The position numbers and the translations under genes were made by a program. Source: Bradyrhizobium sp. LMTR 3 (GTDB taxonomy: Bacteria > Pseudomonadota > Alphaproteobacteria > Rhizobiales > Xanthobacteraceae). Taken from it: 64,000 nucleotides of DNA. The notes beneath the pieces are model-generated. The model searched no databases and was not told the origin of the DNA. It saw nothing but the letters and a program-made list of their open reading frames with translations. The DNA is taken from NCBI RefSeq assembly GCF_001693485.1, contig NZ_MAXC01000033.1, forward strand, positions 62,001-126,000, read 5' to 3'. Of this stretch, positions 43,209 to 52,029 are shown in pieces (positions within the stretch are counted from its first letter, which is position 1; the number at the start of each line of letters is the position of its first letter).

Positions 43209-44447
43209 TCAAGTCTCGTCGGCGGCCTTTCGGAACGGGCCGGCCTCGGTCAGTTCCCGTCCGACCTCGGCCACATAGGCGCGCTCGCGCTTCAGATAGT
43301 CGGCAATCGCGCGGCGTAAATCGGGATCGGCGATGAAATGCGCGGAATAGGTGGTTTGCGGGAGGTAGCCGCGGGCCAGCTTGTGCTCGCCCTGCGCGCC
43401 GGCCTCCACGACCTTCAGGCCGCGCTCGATCGCAAAATCGATCGCCTGATAGTAGCAGACCTCGAAATGCAGGAACGGGTGATGCTCGACCGCGCCCCAG
43501 TTGCGGCCGAACAGTGTGTCCGATCCGATGAAATTGATGGCACCCGCAATCCAGCGGCCGTTTCGTTTGGCCATCACCAGGAGCACGTCGCGGCTCATGC
43601 TCTCGCCGATCAGCGAGAAGAATTTTCGCGTGAGATAGGGGCGGCCCCATTTGCGCGAGCCGGTCTCCATATAGAACGCGAAGAACGCATCCCAAGCGTC
43701 CTCGGTGATATCGGCTCCGGTCAAGCGGTGGATCGTGATGCCGGCGGCCACCGCCTCGCGTCGCTCGCGCTTGATCGCCTTGCGGTGGCGCGAATTCAGC
43801 GAGTTCAGGAAATCGTCAAAACTACCGTAGCCCTCATTGTGCCAGTGAAACTGCTGGTCGTTCCGTTGCAGGAAGCCATGCTGACCCAACAACTTCGCTT
43901 CCGCCTCGCGGGCAAAGGTCACGTGCACCGAGGAGGCGTTGGTCGCGTTGCACAGCGCCATCAGCCCGCGCGCCAGCGCCGAGCCGATCTGTTTGCGGTC
44001 GACGCCGGCGCGGATCAGAAGTCGGGGGCCGGTGGCAGGCGTGAACGGCACCGAGACCTGCAGTTTGGGATAATAACGTCCGCCGGCGCGCTCATAGGCG
44101 TCCGCCCAGCCGCGGTCGAAGACATATTCGCCTTGCGAATGGGCTTTCAGATAGCAGGGCACGACTCCGACGATCTCGCCGTTGAGCCGTGCCAGCAGAT
44201 GCCGAGGGCCCCAGCCGGTGCGGGCGCAGGCCGAGCCGGAAGCTTCCGCGGCTGCAAAAAAGGCATGAGAAACGAAGGGGTTATAGGCCGGCTTTGCAGC
44301 GGCGCAGGAGCCATTCCGCGCAGCCAGCGTGTCCAGGTTTTCGAGGCCGTTCGGGTCGCCCGTCGGATTGGCGCAGGCGTCCCAATCCGCAGCGTTGATG
44401 TCGCTGACGGAGGGGACGGCTTCGAGGGTGATTTCGGATGATGCCAT
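43209..44447 (-). CDS. DUF482 (FemAB/GNAT-like) acyltransferase
   Basis: A 412-residue cytosolic protein of the COG3146 group, with two GNAT-like folds. Recognisable stretches are GWGPRHLLARLNGEIVGVVP, YLKAHSQGEYVFDRGWADAY and SRKWGRPYLTRKFFSLIGES, and near the end EAGAQGEHKLARGYLP. The biochemical activity is not established; relatives aminoacylate peptidoglycan precursors or lipids. The family is conserved in alphaproteobacteria near hit and gdp genes, as here, 53 bases before the HIT gene in the direction of transcription. Confidence 0.85.
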   Translation of the reverse strand: MASSEITLEAVPSVSDINAADWDACANPTGDPNGLENLDTLAARNGSCAAAKPAYNPFVSHAFFAAAEASGSACARTGWGPRHLLARLNGEIVGVVPCYLKAHSQGEYVFDRGWADAYERAGGRYYPKLQVSVPFTPATGPRLLIRAGVDRKQIGSALARGLMALCNATNASSVHVTFAREAEAKLLGQHGFLQRNDQQFHWHNEGYGSFDDFLNSLNSRHRKAIKRERREAVAAGITIHRLTGADITEDAWDAFFAFYMETGSRKWGRPYLTRKFFSLIGESMSRDVLLVMAKRNGRWIAGAINFIGSDTLFGRNWGAVEHHPFLHFEVCYYQAIDFAIERGLKVVEAGAQGEHKLARGYLPQTTYSAHFIADPDLRRAIADYLKRERAYVAEVGRELTEAGPFRKAADET

Positions 44448-44555
44448 CTAGAAATTCAAACCGGTCCCATCATGCGATCAGCCATCGCGCATGGCGACCA
44501 ACGCCCTGCAAAGATCGTGCATTGGGCAGGCGAGTTCAAGGTGGCGCTGACAGCA

Positions 44556-45308
44556 TCAGGTTCCCGGCAGGAACCCCTCGAAGATCATCTGGTCGGCGTA
44601 GCGCGCCGCCTGCGCACGCTGCTCCGGTGTGCGCACGGTCCAGGCCAACAACGGCAGGCCCAAGACGTTGCGGGCGATCCAGGGCGCGGCCGCGGGCAGC
44701 CCATTCACCCAATAGGCGACGAAATGCGGCCGGGTGCGAAAAGCGTGGCGCAGATGCGTCATGCCGCGGCGCTGTTCCGCTGATGCTTCCGGCCACTCCT
44801 CGGCGGTATAGTCGCGCTCGGCCACGATGCCGCGGGCGCGGCCAGGGATCAGTTCGCGCAACGCCACCACCTGGTCCGGATCGAAGGACATCCCGACCGC
44901 CGCGCCGTCATAGGAGGCGAGAACCTCTGCCATCCGTTTCACCAGCCGGCGATCGCCGTCGAAATGGCTTTTCACCTCGATCACCAGCGGCACGCGGCCG
45001 GCGACCAGCGCGCAGAGATCGCCGAGCGTCATCATCCGTTCCGGCGTATCCTTGAAATTGACGGCCTTGAGTTCGGTCGCGGTCTTGCCAAGCAACGCGC
45101 CCGAACCGTCGGTGAGGCGGCCGAGCGCATTGTCGTGGTGGACCATCGCCTCGCCGTCGGACGAAAGCTGGATATCGCATTCGATGGCGAAATTGCCGTC
45201 GACGGCGGCCTGCGCGGCCGCCGGCATGTTTTCGACGATGCCGCGCGAAATATCATGCAGGCCGCGATGAGCGACCGGCCTTGCCGTCAGCCAGTCCGGC
45301 GCGCGCAC
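44556..45308 (-). CDS. Glycerophosphodiester phosphodiesterase
   Basis: GDPD-type TIM-barrel hydrolase, 250 residues, cytosolic (no signal peptide). VAHRGLHD begins the domain, and the metal-binding residues fit ENMPAAAQAAVDGNFAIECD and VHHDNALGRLT. It hydrolyses deacylated phospholipids to glycerol-3-phosphate and an alcohol. Starts 15 bases after the upstream RidA stop, so the two are surely co-transcribed. Confidence 0.9.
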   Translation of the reverse strand: MRAPDWLTARPVAHRGLHDISRGIVENMPAAAQAAVDGNFAIECDIQLSSDGEAMVHHDNALGRLTDGSGALLGKTATELKAVNFKDTPERMMTLGDLCALVAGRVPLVIEVKSHFDGDRRLVKRMAEVLASYDGAAVGMSFDPDQVVALRELIPGRARGIVAERDYTAEEWPEASAEQRRGMTHLRHAFRTRPHFVAYWVNGLPAAAPWIARNVLGLPLLAWTVRTPEQRAQAARYADQMIFEGFLPGT

Positions 45309-45323
45309 GAGAGCCGCTCCGCT

Positions 45324-45791
45324 TCAGGACACCTCGAAGATCGCGTCGACCTCGACGGCGGCATCCGAGGGGAGCGAAGCGACGCCGACCGTGGTGCGGG
45401 CGTGCCGTCCCTTGTCGCCAAATGCCGTGACCATCAGGTCGGAGGCGCCGTTGAGCACCTTGGGCCCGTCGAGAAAATCAGGCGCGGAATTGATGAAGCC
45501 TCCGAGCCTGACCACGCGGACGACCTTGTCGAGATCGCCGAGCGCCGCCTTGACCTGGGCCAGCAGGTTGACGCCACAGCCCTGCGCCGCGGCGTATCCC
45601 TGTTCGATCGTGACGCCGGCCCCGAGCTTACCCTTGGCGATCAGCTTGCCTTCGGCGTTGGCGCAGACCTGGCCGGAGACGAACAGCAGGTTTCCCGAGC
45701 GTACGAAGCCGACATAGTTCGCCATGGGGGTGCGCGGCTCGTTCAGGACGATACCTTGTGCCGCCAGCTTCTGTTCGACCGTACCCGCCAT
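45324..45791 (-). CDS. RidA-family enamine/imine deaminase (first paralogue)
   Basis: A 155-residue YjgF/YER057c/UK114 protein that hydrolyses reactive 2-aminoacrylate-type enamines. Features: FVRSGNLLFVSGQVC, a Gly-rich loop AKGKLGAGVTIEQGY, and the conserved Arg region VVRVVRLGGFINSAPDF; it ends TVGVASLPSDAAVEVDAIFE. A second ATG nine bases upstream (MQNM start, 45800) is possible. It belongs to the longer RidA subgroup. First gene of the minus-strand RidA-GDPD-acyltransferase-HIT run. Confidence 0.88.
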   Translation of the reverse strand: MAGTVEQKLAAQGIVLNEPRTPMANYVGFVRSGNLLFVSGQVCANAEGKLIAKGKLGAGVTIEQGYAAAQGCGVNLLAQVKAALGDLDKVVRVVRLGGFINSAPDFLDGPKVLNGASDLMVTAFGDKGRHARTTVGVASLPSDAAVEVDAIFEVS

Positions 45792-46043
45792 GTTTTGCAT
45801 CCCCGCTTGATGTGACCGTTCCTGACCTGCGGTCAGGCGCGCATTGTTTCGCGCATCGCGCTTTGTCTTGCAAGCGACGGTGGGGCTTCCGTCCTGCATG
45901 GCGATCGAAGCGGATCGTGCCCGAAATGCCAAAAACGGTGCGCCTCGGCCTCGAATTCTTGCGTTTTCGCGGCGCCGCCCTAGTTGCGGCGCAATGGACC
46001 CATCACTAATGTAGTCGAATCTCCTTCGAGGAAAAAATAGGAC

Positions 46044-46910
46044 ATGGCTAGCTCGTTCCCGATTCCGGTTCGTGCTTTGGTATTTTCGGCTGCCGCCACT
46101 TTGCTCTCAGGCTTCACAAGCGGTCCGGCGCTGGCTGGCGCCAGCGGGCCATTTCTCGCCCATCAGGCGCTGTATGAGTTGAAGCTGGTCAAGTCGCGCG
46201 GATCCAATGCGATATCGGGTGCGCGCGGGCGCATTCTCTACAATTTTTCAGGCAGCGCCTGCGAAGGCTACACCTCCGAATTCCGCCAGGTGTCCGAACT
46301 CGACAGCGGCGAGGGCAGGCTGACGCTGAGCGATCTTCGCTCGCATTCCTGGGAAGATGCCGCCGGCAAGAGCTATCGCTTCAAGATCGACACCCGCATG
46401 AACGATACCGACTCCGCGCCGGTCAACGGCGTGGCGGAACGGGTCGGCGACCGCATCACGGTCAAGCTGAAACAGCCGGTTGCGAAGACGTTCGAGCTCG
46501 ACGGCAAGGTCGTGTTCCCGACCGAGCAGATCCAGCACATCATCGCCGCCGCGCGCGCGGGCAAGTCGGTGCTGGAGCTGATGGTCTATGACGGCTCGGA
46601 TAATGGCGAAAAAGTCTACAACACGCTGTCGGTGATCGGGAAGCCGATCCCGGGCACCCAAAGCATTGCCACGCCCGACCCCTCGACCGCCAACGACCAG
46701 ATGAAGGCGCTGACCCGCTGGCCCGTGACCGTGAGCTATTACGACCGCGACGCCAAGGCGAAAGACGGCGAGCAGACGCCGGTTTACGCCATGTCGTTCG
46801 AGCTGTTTGAGAACGGCGTCTCCCGCGCGCTGGTGCTCGATTACAACGATTTCGTGATTGCCGGCGCCATGGGCCGGTTCGACGTCAGGGATTCCAAGCC
46901 GTGTAAGTGA
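46044..46910 (+). CDS. eipB: Cell envelope integrity protein EipB (DUF1849)
   Basis: Periplasmic spiral beta-barrel protein needed for envelope integrity in Brucella; DUF1849. 288 residues with a signal peptide (1-35). The mature start HQALYELKLVKSRGSNAISG, then GARGRILYNFSGSACEGYTS and the paired Cys (first in ACEGY, second near the end in SKPCK) fit the family, whose disulfide links the ends of the barrel. Monocistronic. The ATG follows GAGGAAAAAATAGG. Confidence 0.9.
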   Translation: MASSFPIPVRALVFSAAATLLSGFTSGPALAGASGPFLAHQALYELKLVKSRGSNAISGARGRILYNFSGSACEGYTSEFRQVSELDSGEGRLTLSDLRSHSWEDAAGKSYRFKIDTRMNDTDSAPVNGVAERVGDRITVKLKQPVAKTFELDGKVVFPTEQIQHIIAAARAGKSVLELMVYDGSDNGEKVYNTLSVIGKPIPGTQSIATPDPSTANDQMKALTRWPVTVSYYDRDAKAKDGEQTPVYAMSFELFENGVSRALVLDYNDFVIAGAMGRFDVRDSKPCK

Positions 46911-46970
46911 CGGCATCCTGAATACGGTCGCGCCCGGAGATCGCACGGCGTCTCACACTTTTGCTTGATA

Positions 46971-47189
46971 TCACCCGCGCGTGAAATCGCCGGGCTTCAA
47001 TCCGAGCGCCTGGACAGCCGGGGCCGGAAGCGGCCCCCAGGCCTCGACCCTTTCATTCGGGGCCATCATTGCTGCGATGATTGCCTCGGCCTTTGCCGGA
47101 TCCCGTTCAGCCACATAGTAGACCGAGCGAACGGGTGCACCGCCTCCCAACGGTTCAGTTGTTACAAGGACAACCTGACCATTTGCCAT
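46971..47189 (-). CDS. Small conserved-type hypothetical protein
   Basis: About 72 residues. ANGQVVLVTTEPLGGGAPVR, VYYVAERDPAKAEAIIAAMM and VQALGLKPGDFTRG show regular codon use and a compact alpha/beta pattern, so I think it is real. I do not recognise a named family. The upstream start is uncertain: an ATG at 47189 has no clear ribosome binding site, and a longer frame runs to 47312 through the palindrome. Confidence 0.55.
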   Translation of the reverse strand: MANGQVVLVTTEPLGGGAPVRSVYYVAERDPAKAEAIIAAMMAPNERVEAWGPLPAPAVQALGLKPGDFTRG

Positions 47190-47266
47190 GGCTTGATATA
47201 CCACTGACGCGGTGTCGTTTCCACGGTGCCAAAGGCCGCCCCGCGAGCGCGGTGCAGCAACGGCCA

Positions 47267-47292
47267 TACAAGATGGGTGCGCCCATCTTGTA
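47267..47292. promoter_or_regulatory. 26-bp palindrome upstream of the 2-oxo-acid dehydrogenase operon
   Basis: TACAAGATGGG (47267-47277) and CCCATCTTGTA (47282-47292) are perfect 11-bp arms around TGCG. There is no T-run, so it is an operator or an mRNA hairpin rather than a terminator. The E1 alpha start is 62 bases to the right. Confidence 0.65.
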
Positions 47293-47353
47293 TTGTTCCG
47301 ACCCAGCACCAATTACGAATTGTGGGATGCAGAATCGCTCTGGGAGCGAGGAC

Positions 47354-48454
47354 GTGGCCAGCAAAAAAATGTCAGACGGAGGACTTCCCGTCATCGCGCG
47401 CTTTGAGGTGCGCCACCGCAATTACCTCGCGCCAGACGGCTCGATTAACCGGCCGCTCCCTGCATTCGCCTCCGATGCCAACCTTCTCACTGCGCTCTAT
47501 CGAGCGATGCTGCTGCTGCGCAACTTTGACCGAAAGGCTGTCGCATTGCAGCGCACCGGCCGGCTCGGGACGTACGCCGTTTCGCTCGGCCAGGAGGCGG
47601 TGTCGGTCGGGATAGCCAGCGCGATGCGCGCAGAGGACGTCCTGTTGCCCTCCTATCGCGACAATGGCGCGCTGATCTGGCGTGGCGTCAAGCTGGAGGA
47701 GATCCTGCTGTTCTGGGGAGGGGACGAGCGGGGCAATCAATTCTCCGGACCGGTTCAGGATTTCCCGTTTTGTGTTCCCGTGGGTTCGCAGGCGCCGCAT
47801 GCCGCCGGCGTTGCCTATGCCTTCAAGCTTCGCAAGCAGCCGCGTGTCGCCGTATGCATGTTCGGCGATGGCGCCACTTCGAAGGGTGACGTCTACGAGG
47901 CGATGAATTTTGCCGGGGTGCACAAATTGCCGGTCGTGTTCGTCGCCACCAACAACCAATGGGCTATTTCCGTCCCGTTACGACTACAGACCGGTTGCGA
48001 AACGCTGGCGCAGAAAGCCATCGCCGCCGGCTTCATCGGCGAGCAGGTGGACGGCAGCGATGTTGTGGCGATGCGCGCCGCGGCCGAAGACGCCATTGCC
48101 ACCGCCCGTGAGGGCCAGGGCCCGCGCTTCATCGAGGCGGTCACCTACCGGCTCGGCGATCATACGACCTCCGATGACGCGTTACGCTATCGTTCGGCTG
48201 ACGAAGTCCAGGCCCGCTGGAAGGAAGAGCCGATTACGCGCCTGAGGAGCTATCTCGTCGGTCAAAAAATGTGGAGCAAGGCGCAGGAGGAACAGCTCGC
48301 GGCGGAGTGCCATGAGCGCGTCGAGGCGGCGGTCGAGCGCTACCTGGCAACGGAGCCGCGCCGGCCGGAAATCATGTTCGATCATCTCTATGCCGAGCTG
48401 CCCGAGACGTACGCCGCGCAGCGCCGCCAACTCGCGGGAGACGGCGATGCCTGA
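47354..48454 (+). CDS. 2-oxo-acid (pyruvate-type) dehydrogenase E1 component, alpha subunit
   Basis: Thiamine-diphosphate enzyme subunit, 366 residues. Key stretches: VLLPSYRDNGALIWRGV, the cofactor-binding MFGDGATSKGDVYEAMNFAG (GDG...NxA motif) and NNQWAISVPL. The GTG at 47354 has GGAG eight bases upstream; an ATG at 47369 is the alternative. It overlaps the E1 beta start by eight bases. The closest type by eye is the pyruvate dehydrogenase E1 alpha of actinobacteria and others; branched-chain 2-oxo acids or acetoin are alternatives. The operon lacks a visible E3 gene. Confidence 0.88.
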   Translation: MASKKMSDGGLPVIARFEVRHRNYLAPDGSINRPLPAFASDANLLTALYRAMLLLRNFDRKAVALQRTGRLGTYAVSLGQEAVSVGIASAMRAEDVLLPSYRDNGALIWRGVKLEEILLFWGGDERGNQFSGPVQDFPFCVPVGSQAPHAAGVAYAFKLRKQPRVAVCMFGDGATSKGDVYEAMNFAGVHKLPVVFVATNNQWAISVPLRLQTGCETLAQKAIAAGFIGEQVDGSDVVAMRAAAEDAIATAREGQGPRFIEAVTYRLGDHTTSDDALRYRSADEVQARWKEEPITRLRSYLVGQKMWSKAQEEQLAAECHERVEAAVERYLATEPRRPEIMFDHLYAELPETYAAQRRQLAGDGDA

Positions 48455-49427
48455 GGTGACGTTGGTCGAGGCCGTCAATCTGGCGCTCGCCCGCGCGATG
48501 GAGGATGACCCTGATGTCGTCGTGCTTGGCGAAGATGTCGGCATCAACGGCGGAGTCTTCCGCGCAACCGTCGGCCTGCAAACGCGCTTCGGCCCCGAAC
48601 GCGTCCTCGATACGCCGCTTGCCGAACTCCTGATCAGCGGGCTCTGTGTCGGCATGGCGGCGCAGGGGGTGAAGCCCGTCGGCGAGATCCAGTTTATGGG
48701 GTTTCTGTATCCCTGCATCGATCAACTGGTGAACCACGCCTCCCGAATCCGCAACCGCACCCAGGGACGGCTCACCTGTCCAATGGTTCTGCGGACGCCG
48801 CATGGCGCCGGCATTCGCGCGCCGGAGCATCATTCCGAAAGCACCGAGGCGATGCTCGCCCATATCCCCGGCCTGCGCGTTGTCATTCCTTCGTCGCCGG
48901 AGCGCGCCTACGGACTGCTGCTCGCCGCGATCCGCGATCCCGATCCGGTGGTGTTTCTGGAGCCGACCCGCATCTACCGCGCGGCGAAAGGCGAGGTGGA
49001 AGATAACGGTGAGGCTTTGCCGCTGGATGTCGCCTTTGTCCTGCGGGAGGGCCGCGACGTCACGCTGATTAGCTGGGGTGCGATGCTGAAGGAAACCATG
49101 GCGGCGGCCGACGCGCTGGCTGCCGACGGCGTCGCCGCCGAGGTCATCGATCTCGCCACGCTCAAGCCTTACGATGAAGCCACGGTGCTCGGTTCGGTCG
49201 CAAAAACCGGACGCTGTGTCATCGTGCACGAGGCGACACGCACCGGCGGATTCGGAGGCGAGATCGCGGCGCTGATCGCCGAGCGCGCTCTGACCTCTCT
49301 GCTCGCGCCTGTGGCCCGCGTCACCGGCTACGACACGATCATTCCGATGGCACGGCTCGAGCAACACATGATGCCATCGGTCGATCGTATCGTGACGGCC
49401 GCGCGCAAAGCGTGCCAGTTCAGTTGA
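48447..49427 (+). CDS. 2-oxo-acid dehydrogenase E1 component, beta subunit
   Basis: 326-residue partner of E1 alpha. EVTLVEAVNLALARAMEDDP, VVVLGEDVGINGGVFRATVG, DTPLAELLISGLCVGMAAQG and the C-terminal KTGRCVIVHEATRTGGFGGE identify it. Binds thiamine diphosphate at the dimer interface with the alpha subunit. GGGAG precedes the ATG inside the alpha-subunit reading frame. An in-frame upstream start at 48312 overlaps E1 alpha far too much and is rejected. Confidence 0.92.
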   Translation: MPEVTLVEAVNLALARAMEDDPDVVVLGEDVGINGGVFRATVGLQTRFGPERVLDTPLAELLISGLCVGMAAQGVKPVGEIQFMGFLYPCIDQLVNHASRIRNRTQGRLTCPMVLRTPHGAGIRAPEHHSESTEAMLAHIPGLRVVIPSSPERAYGLLLAAIRDPDPVVFLEPTRIYRAAKGEVEDNGEALPLDVAFVLREGRDVTLISWGAMLKETMAAADALAADGVAAEVIDLATLKPYDEATVLGSVAKTGRCVIVHEATRTGGFGGEIAALIAERALTSLLAPVARVTGYDTIIPMARLEQHMMPSVDRIVTAARKACQFS

Positions 49428-49446
49428 TTGCCAGCGGATTTATCCC

Positions 49447-50547
49447 ATGCGCCAGTTCGTATTGCCGGATCTGGGAGAGGGTCTCGAAGAGGCCGAGATT
49501 GTGAACTGGTATGTCAACGAAGGCGATCACGTCGTTACCGATCAGCCACTGGTTTCAGTCGAGACCGACAAAGCCGTCGTCGAGGTGCCGTCGCCCTCGG
49601 GCGGACGCATCCTGCACCTGTTTGGCGCCAAGGGAGATGTGGTGAAGGTAGGCGCGCCGCTTGTCGAGTTTGCCGAAGGCCCCGAGCAAGACACCGGCAC
49701 CATTGTCGGCGAACTTGGCGCTGGCGAGCCGCCGCCGGCAGCAGCGGCGCCCTCCGGGCCAGCGACTGGACAGAAGGCCCAGGTGTTTCCGGCGGTGCGC
49801 GCGCTCGCCCGCAAGCTCGATGTCGACCTCGACCTGATCGAAGCCACAGGACCCGGCGGCACCATCACGCGCGCGGATGTGGAACGGGCTGCCAGGGGCT
49901 TGTCCCATACCGGACCTCCCGAACCCTTGCGCGGTTTGCGGCGCGCGATGGCTCAGCGCATGACAGCGGCTCATGCCGAGATCGTTCCTGCCGGTGTCAC
50001 CGACGAGGCCGATATCGACGATTGGCGAACCGGCGAGGATGTGACAATCCGACTGGTGCGCGCGATCGCTGCCGCCTGCAAGACGGAGCCTTCGCTCAAT
50101 GCCTGGTACAATTCTGGCGTCGGCGAACGGCGTCTGATCGACCGTATCGATCTCGGCATTGCCGTCGATACCGGGGGTGGTCTTATCGTTCCCGTGTTGC
50201 GCAATGTCGCCGAGCGGGACGTATCGGACTTGCGAACCGGGCTTGACCGGATGCGGGCGGACGCCGTCGCGCGCTCGATACCTCCGGGAGAACTGCGCGG
50301 AGCGACGATTACGCTGTCGAATTTCGGAATGATCGGAGGCCGCTTCGCCAGTCTGATCGTCGTACCGCCACAAGTGGCGATCATAGGCGCCGGCCGGATT
50401 ACCCAAGGGGTGGTCGCCTATCGAGGCCAGCCGGCGGTGAGGCGCGTGCTGCCATTGTCGCTTACCTTCGACCATCGCGTTGTAACAGGCGGTGAAGCCG
50501 CTCGCTTCCTGGTAGCGCTCAAAGCGGACCTTGAGCAGTTTTCGTGA
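49447..50547 (+). CDS. 2-oxo-acid dehydrogenase E2 (dihydrolipoamide acyltransferase)
   Basis: 366 residues, at the short end for E2. One lipoyl domain (1-78) with the lipoylated Lys in VSVETDKAVVEVPSP; a short Ala/Pro linker; the peripheral subunit-binding domain (~118-152, FPAVRALARKLDVDLDLI and GPGGTITRADV) for E1/E3; and a catalytic domain (~160-366) ending with LTFDHRVVTGGEAA, where His and Asp of the DHRxxxG motif sit. Catalyses acyl transfer to CoA and forms the core of the complex. The subunit-binding domain shows it expects an E3, which must come from elsewhere. Confidence 0.92.
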   Translation: MRQFVLPDLGEGLEEAEIVNWYVNEGDHVVTDQPLVSVETDKAVVEVPSPSGGRILHLFGAKGDVVKVGAPLVEFAEGPEQDTGTIVGELGAGEPPPAAAAPSGPATGQKAQVFPAVRALARKLDVDLDLIEATGPGGTITRADVERAARGLSHTGPPEPLRGLRRAMAQRMTAAHAEIVPAGVTDEADIDDWRTGEDVTIRLVRAIAAACKTEPSLNAWYNSGVGERRLIDRIDLGIAVDTGGGLIVPVLRNVAERDVSDLRTGLDRMRADAVARSIPPGELRGATITLSNFGMIGGRFASLIVVPPQVAIIGAGRITQGVVAYRGQPAVRRVLPLSLTFDHRVVTGGEAARFLVALKADLEQFS

Positions 50548-50647
50548 GACAGCCGTGCGCAGGGGTATCCACGAGCGCTGATCGATGGATGGCCACGAGC
50601 GATCGGCCGGGAGGTTCGGTTAAACCCGACAATCAGGGAGAGCCACG

Positions 50648-50941
50648 ATGGTAACGTATGTCGTGCTTGCCAACTTTACCGATCAAGGGATCCGAGGCGC
50701 GAAGGATTCACCGAAACGGGCAGAGGCTTTCAAGAAAATGGCCGAGACCTTCGGAATTACGGTAAAGGAGCTGTTCTGGACGCAGGGACGCTACGACATT
50801 GTGACGATCCTCGATGCGCCGGATGAATTCTCCGCCATGACGCTTAGCTTGAGCCTCGGCGCCTTGGGCAATGTTCGCACCGAGTCGTTGCGAGCCTTCT
50901 CGGCGGAGGACATGACCAAGGTCGTCGGCAAGATGCTCTGA
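50648..50941 (+). CDS. GYD-domain protein
   Basis: A 97-residue protein, MVTYVVLANFTDQGIRGAKD, with the typical ferredoxin-like GYD pattern including WTQGRYDIVTILDAPDE. Function unknown; such proteins are dimeric and some bind small molecules. It starts 100 bases after the E2 stop with a GGGAGAG ribosome binding site and may be co-transcribed with the dehydrogenase operon, where it could sense or chaperone a metabolite; that is inference. Confidence 0.85.
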   Translation: MVTYVVLANFTDQGIRGAKDSPKRAEAFKKMAETFGITVKELFWTQGRYDIVTILDAPDEFSAMTLSLSLGALGNVRTESLRAFSAEDMTKVVGKML

Positions 50942-50947
50942 TCTGCG

Positions 50948-51295
50948 TCAGGGACTTGGCGACTTCTGCTCGACTTCCTGAGCAGGGGGCTGCTCCGAAA
51001 GTGCCGCTTGGCGGTCATGCTCCTCAGGTTCGAACTGTTCCTTGAAGATCGCTCGCAGCAACCGCCAGAGTTCACGGTGGCCCGCGGTTTGACCGCCTTG
51101 CGACAGATACTCCGCGATATCCATTACGTCCGTTCGATAGTCCGCCGCCCCGCGAATAAGCGGATCCATGTAGGTCCACTCATGTTCGACGTACAAGCGC
51201 TTGGTGTCAGTGTCGAAGACCAGGTTCCAAAGATCCAGCTCGGTGGTTTCCGGGCCTTTGACCTGCCGATGTAACTCCCGTTTTAAAATGGCCAT
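50948..51295 (-). CDS. Hypothetical protein
   Basis: A 115-residue acidic soluble protein. KGPETTELDLWNLVFDTDTK and WTYMDPLIRGAADYRTDVMD suggest an alpha/beta fold; the C-terminal ~25 residues are Gln/Pro/Glu-rich and probably disordered. I do not recognise a characterised family. A GGAAGGA sequence precedes the ATG. It converges on the GYD gene with only six bases between. Confidence 0.65.
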   Translation of the reverse strand: MAILKRELHRQVKGPETTELDLWNLVFDTDTKRLYVEHEWTYMDPLIRGAADYRTDVMDIAEYLSQGGQTAGHRELWRLLRAIFKEQFEPEEHDRQAALSEQPPAQEVEQKSPSP

Positions 51296-51594
51296 GTTCC
51301 GTTCCTTCCGCGTAGGGGTTTCGTGGAACGCATCCGGGCCTGCGGGCTCCCTGCAAGTTGGAGACTTAATAGAAATCTGATCATTCCTTGCCGGTTCAAG
51401 GCCGCATAGTTGAGTATCTTCCTTTGAGGGTGGGCAAATTCGGCGTCAGGGATTGCAAGCCCTGCAATTAAGGGACCTCGTCTTCGGGGCAGGCCTTGGG
51501 ACGCGTGCTGCGCATCCTGCGATAACGAGTCTGGTCGAGAGCGCCGGACCCGGATACGCTTCGGACGAACCATGCACGTCAGGGAGGCGTAAAC

Positions 51595-51996
51595 ATGAGC
51601 AAGCTCGAAAAACTTCGGCCAAGCGGCCTTCACCACAATCCGGCTTACTCCCACGTCGTCACAGCTTCAGGCGCGCGCACGATCTATATCGCGGGACAGG
51701 TATCCACCGATGAAGAGGGACGGGTGGTCGGCGAGGGTGATATAGCCGCGCAGACGACACAGGTGATGCAAAATATCGGCCTGGCGCTGAAAGCCGCCGG
51801 TGCGAGTTACGCTGACATCGTGAAGATCACCACTTTCGTCGTCGGCTATAGACCGGAGCTCCGTCCGATCATCGGCAAGGCGCGCTCGGTTTTCTTTGAA
51901 GGCATAGAGCCGCCGGCGAGCACGCTCGTCGGAGTCACGGCGCTCGCGGCCCCCGAATGGTTGATCGAGATTGAGGCAGTGGCGGTCGTCGATTGA
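51595..51996 (+). CDS. RidA-family enamine/imine deaminase (second paralogue)
   Basis: A 133-residue RidA-type protein, different from the first paralogue at 45 kb. HNPAYSHVVTASGARTIYIA, QTTQVMQNIGLALKAAGASY, and the conserved PPASTLVGVTALAAPEWLIE with an Ala/Glu ending match the family; the segment with the catalytic Arg of classical RidA reads PPASTLVG and lacks that Arg, so the substrate may differ. GGGAGG is seven bases before the ATG. Confidence 0.85.
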   Translation: MSKLEKLRPSGLHHNPAYSHVVTASGARTIYIAGQVSTDEEGRVVGEGDIAAQTTQVMQNIGLALKAAGASYADIVKITTFVVGYRPELRPIIGKARSVFFEGIEPPASTLVGVTALAAPEWLIEIEAVAVVD

Positions 51997-52029
51997 TGTC
52001 GTCATTGCTGACGTGGAGGGGCTGGTGTG

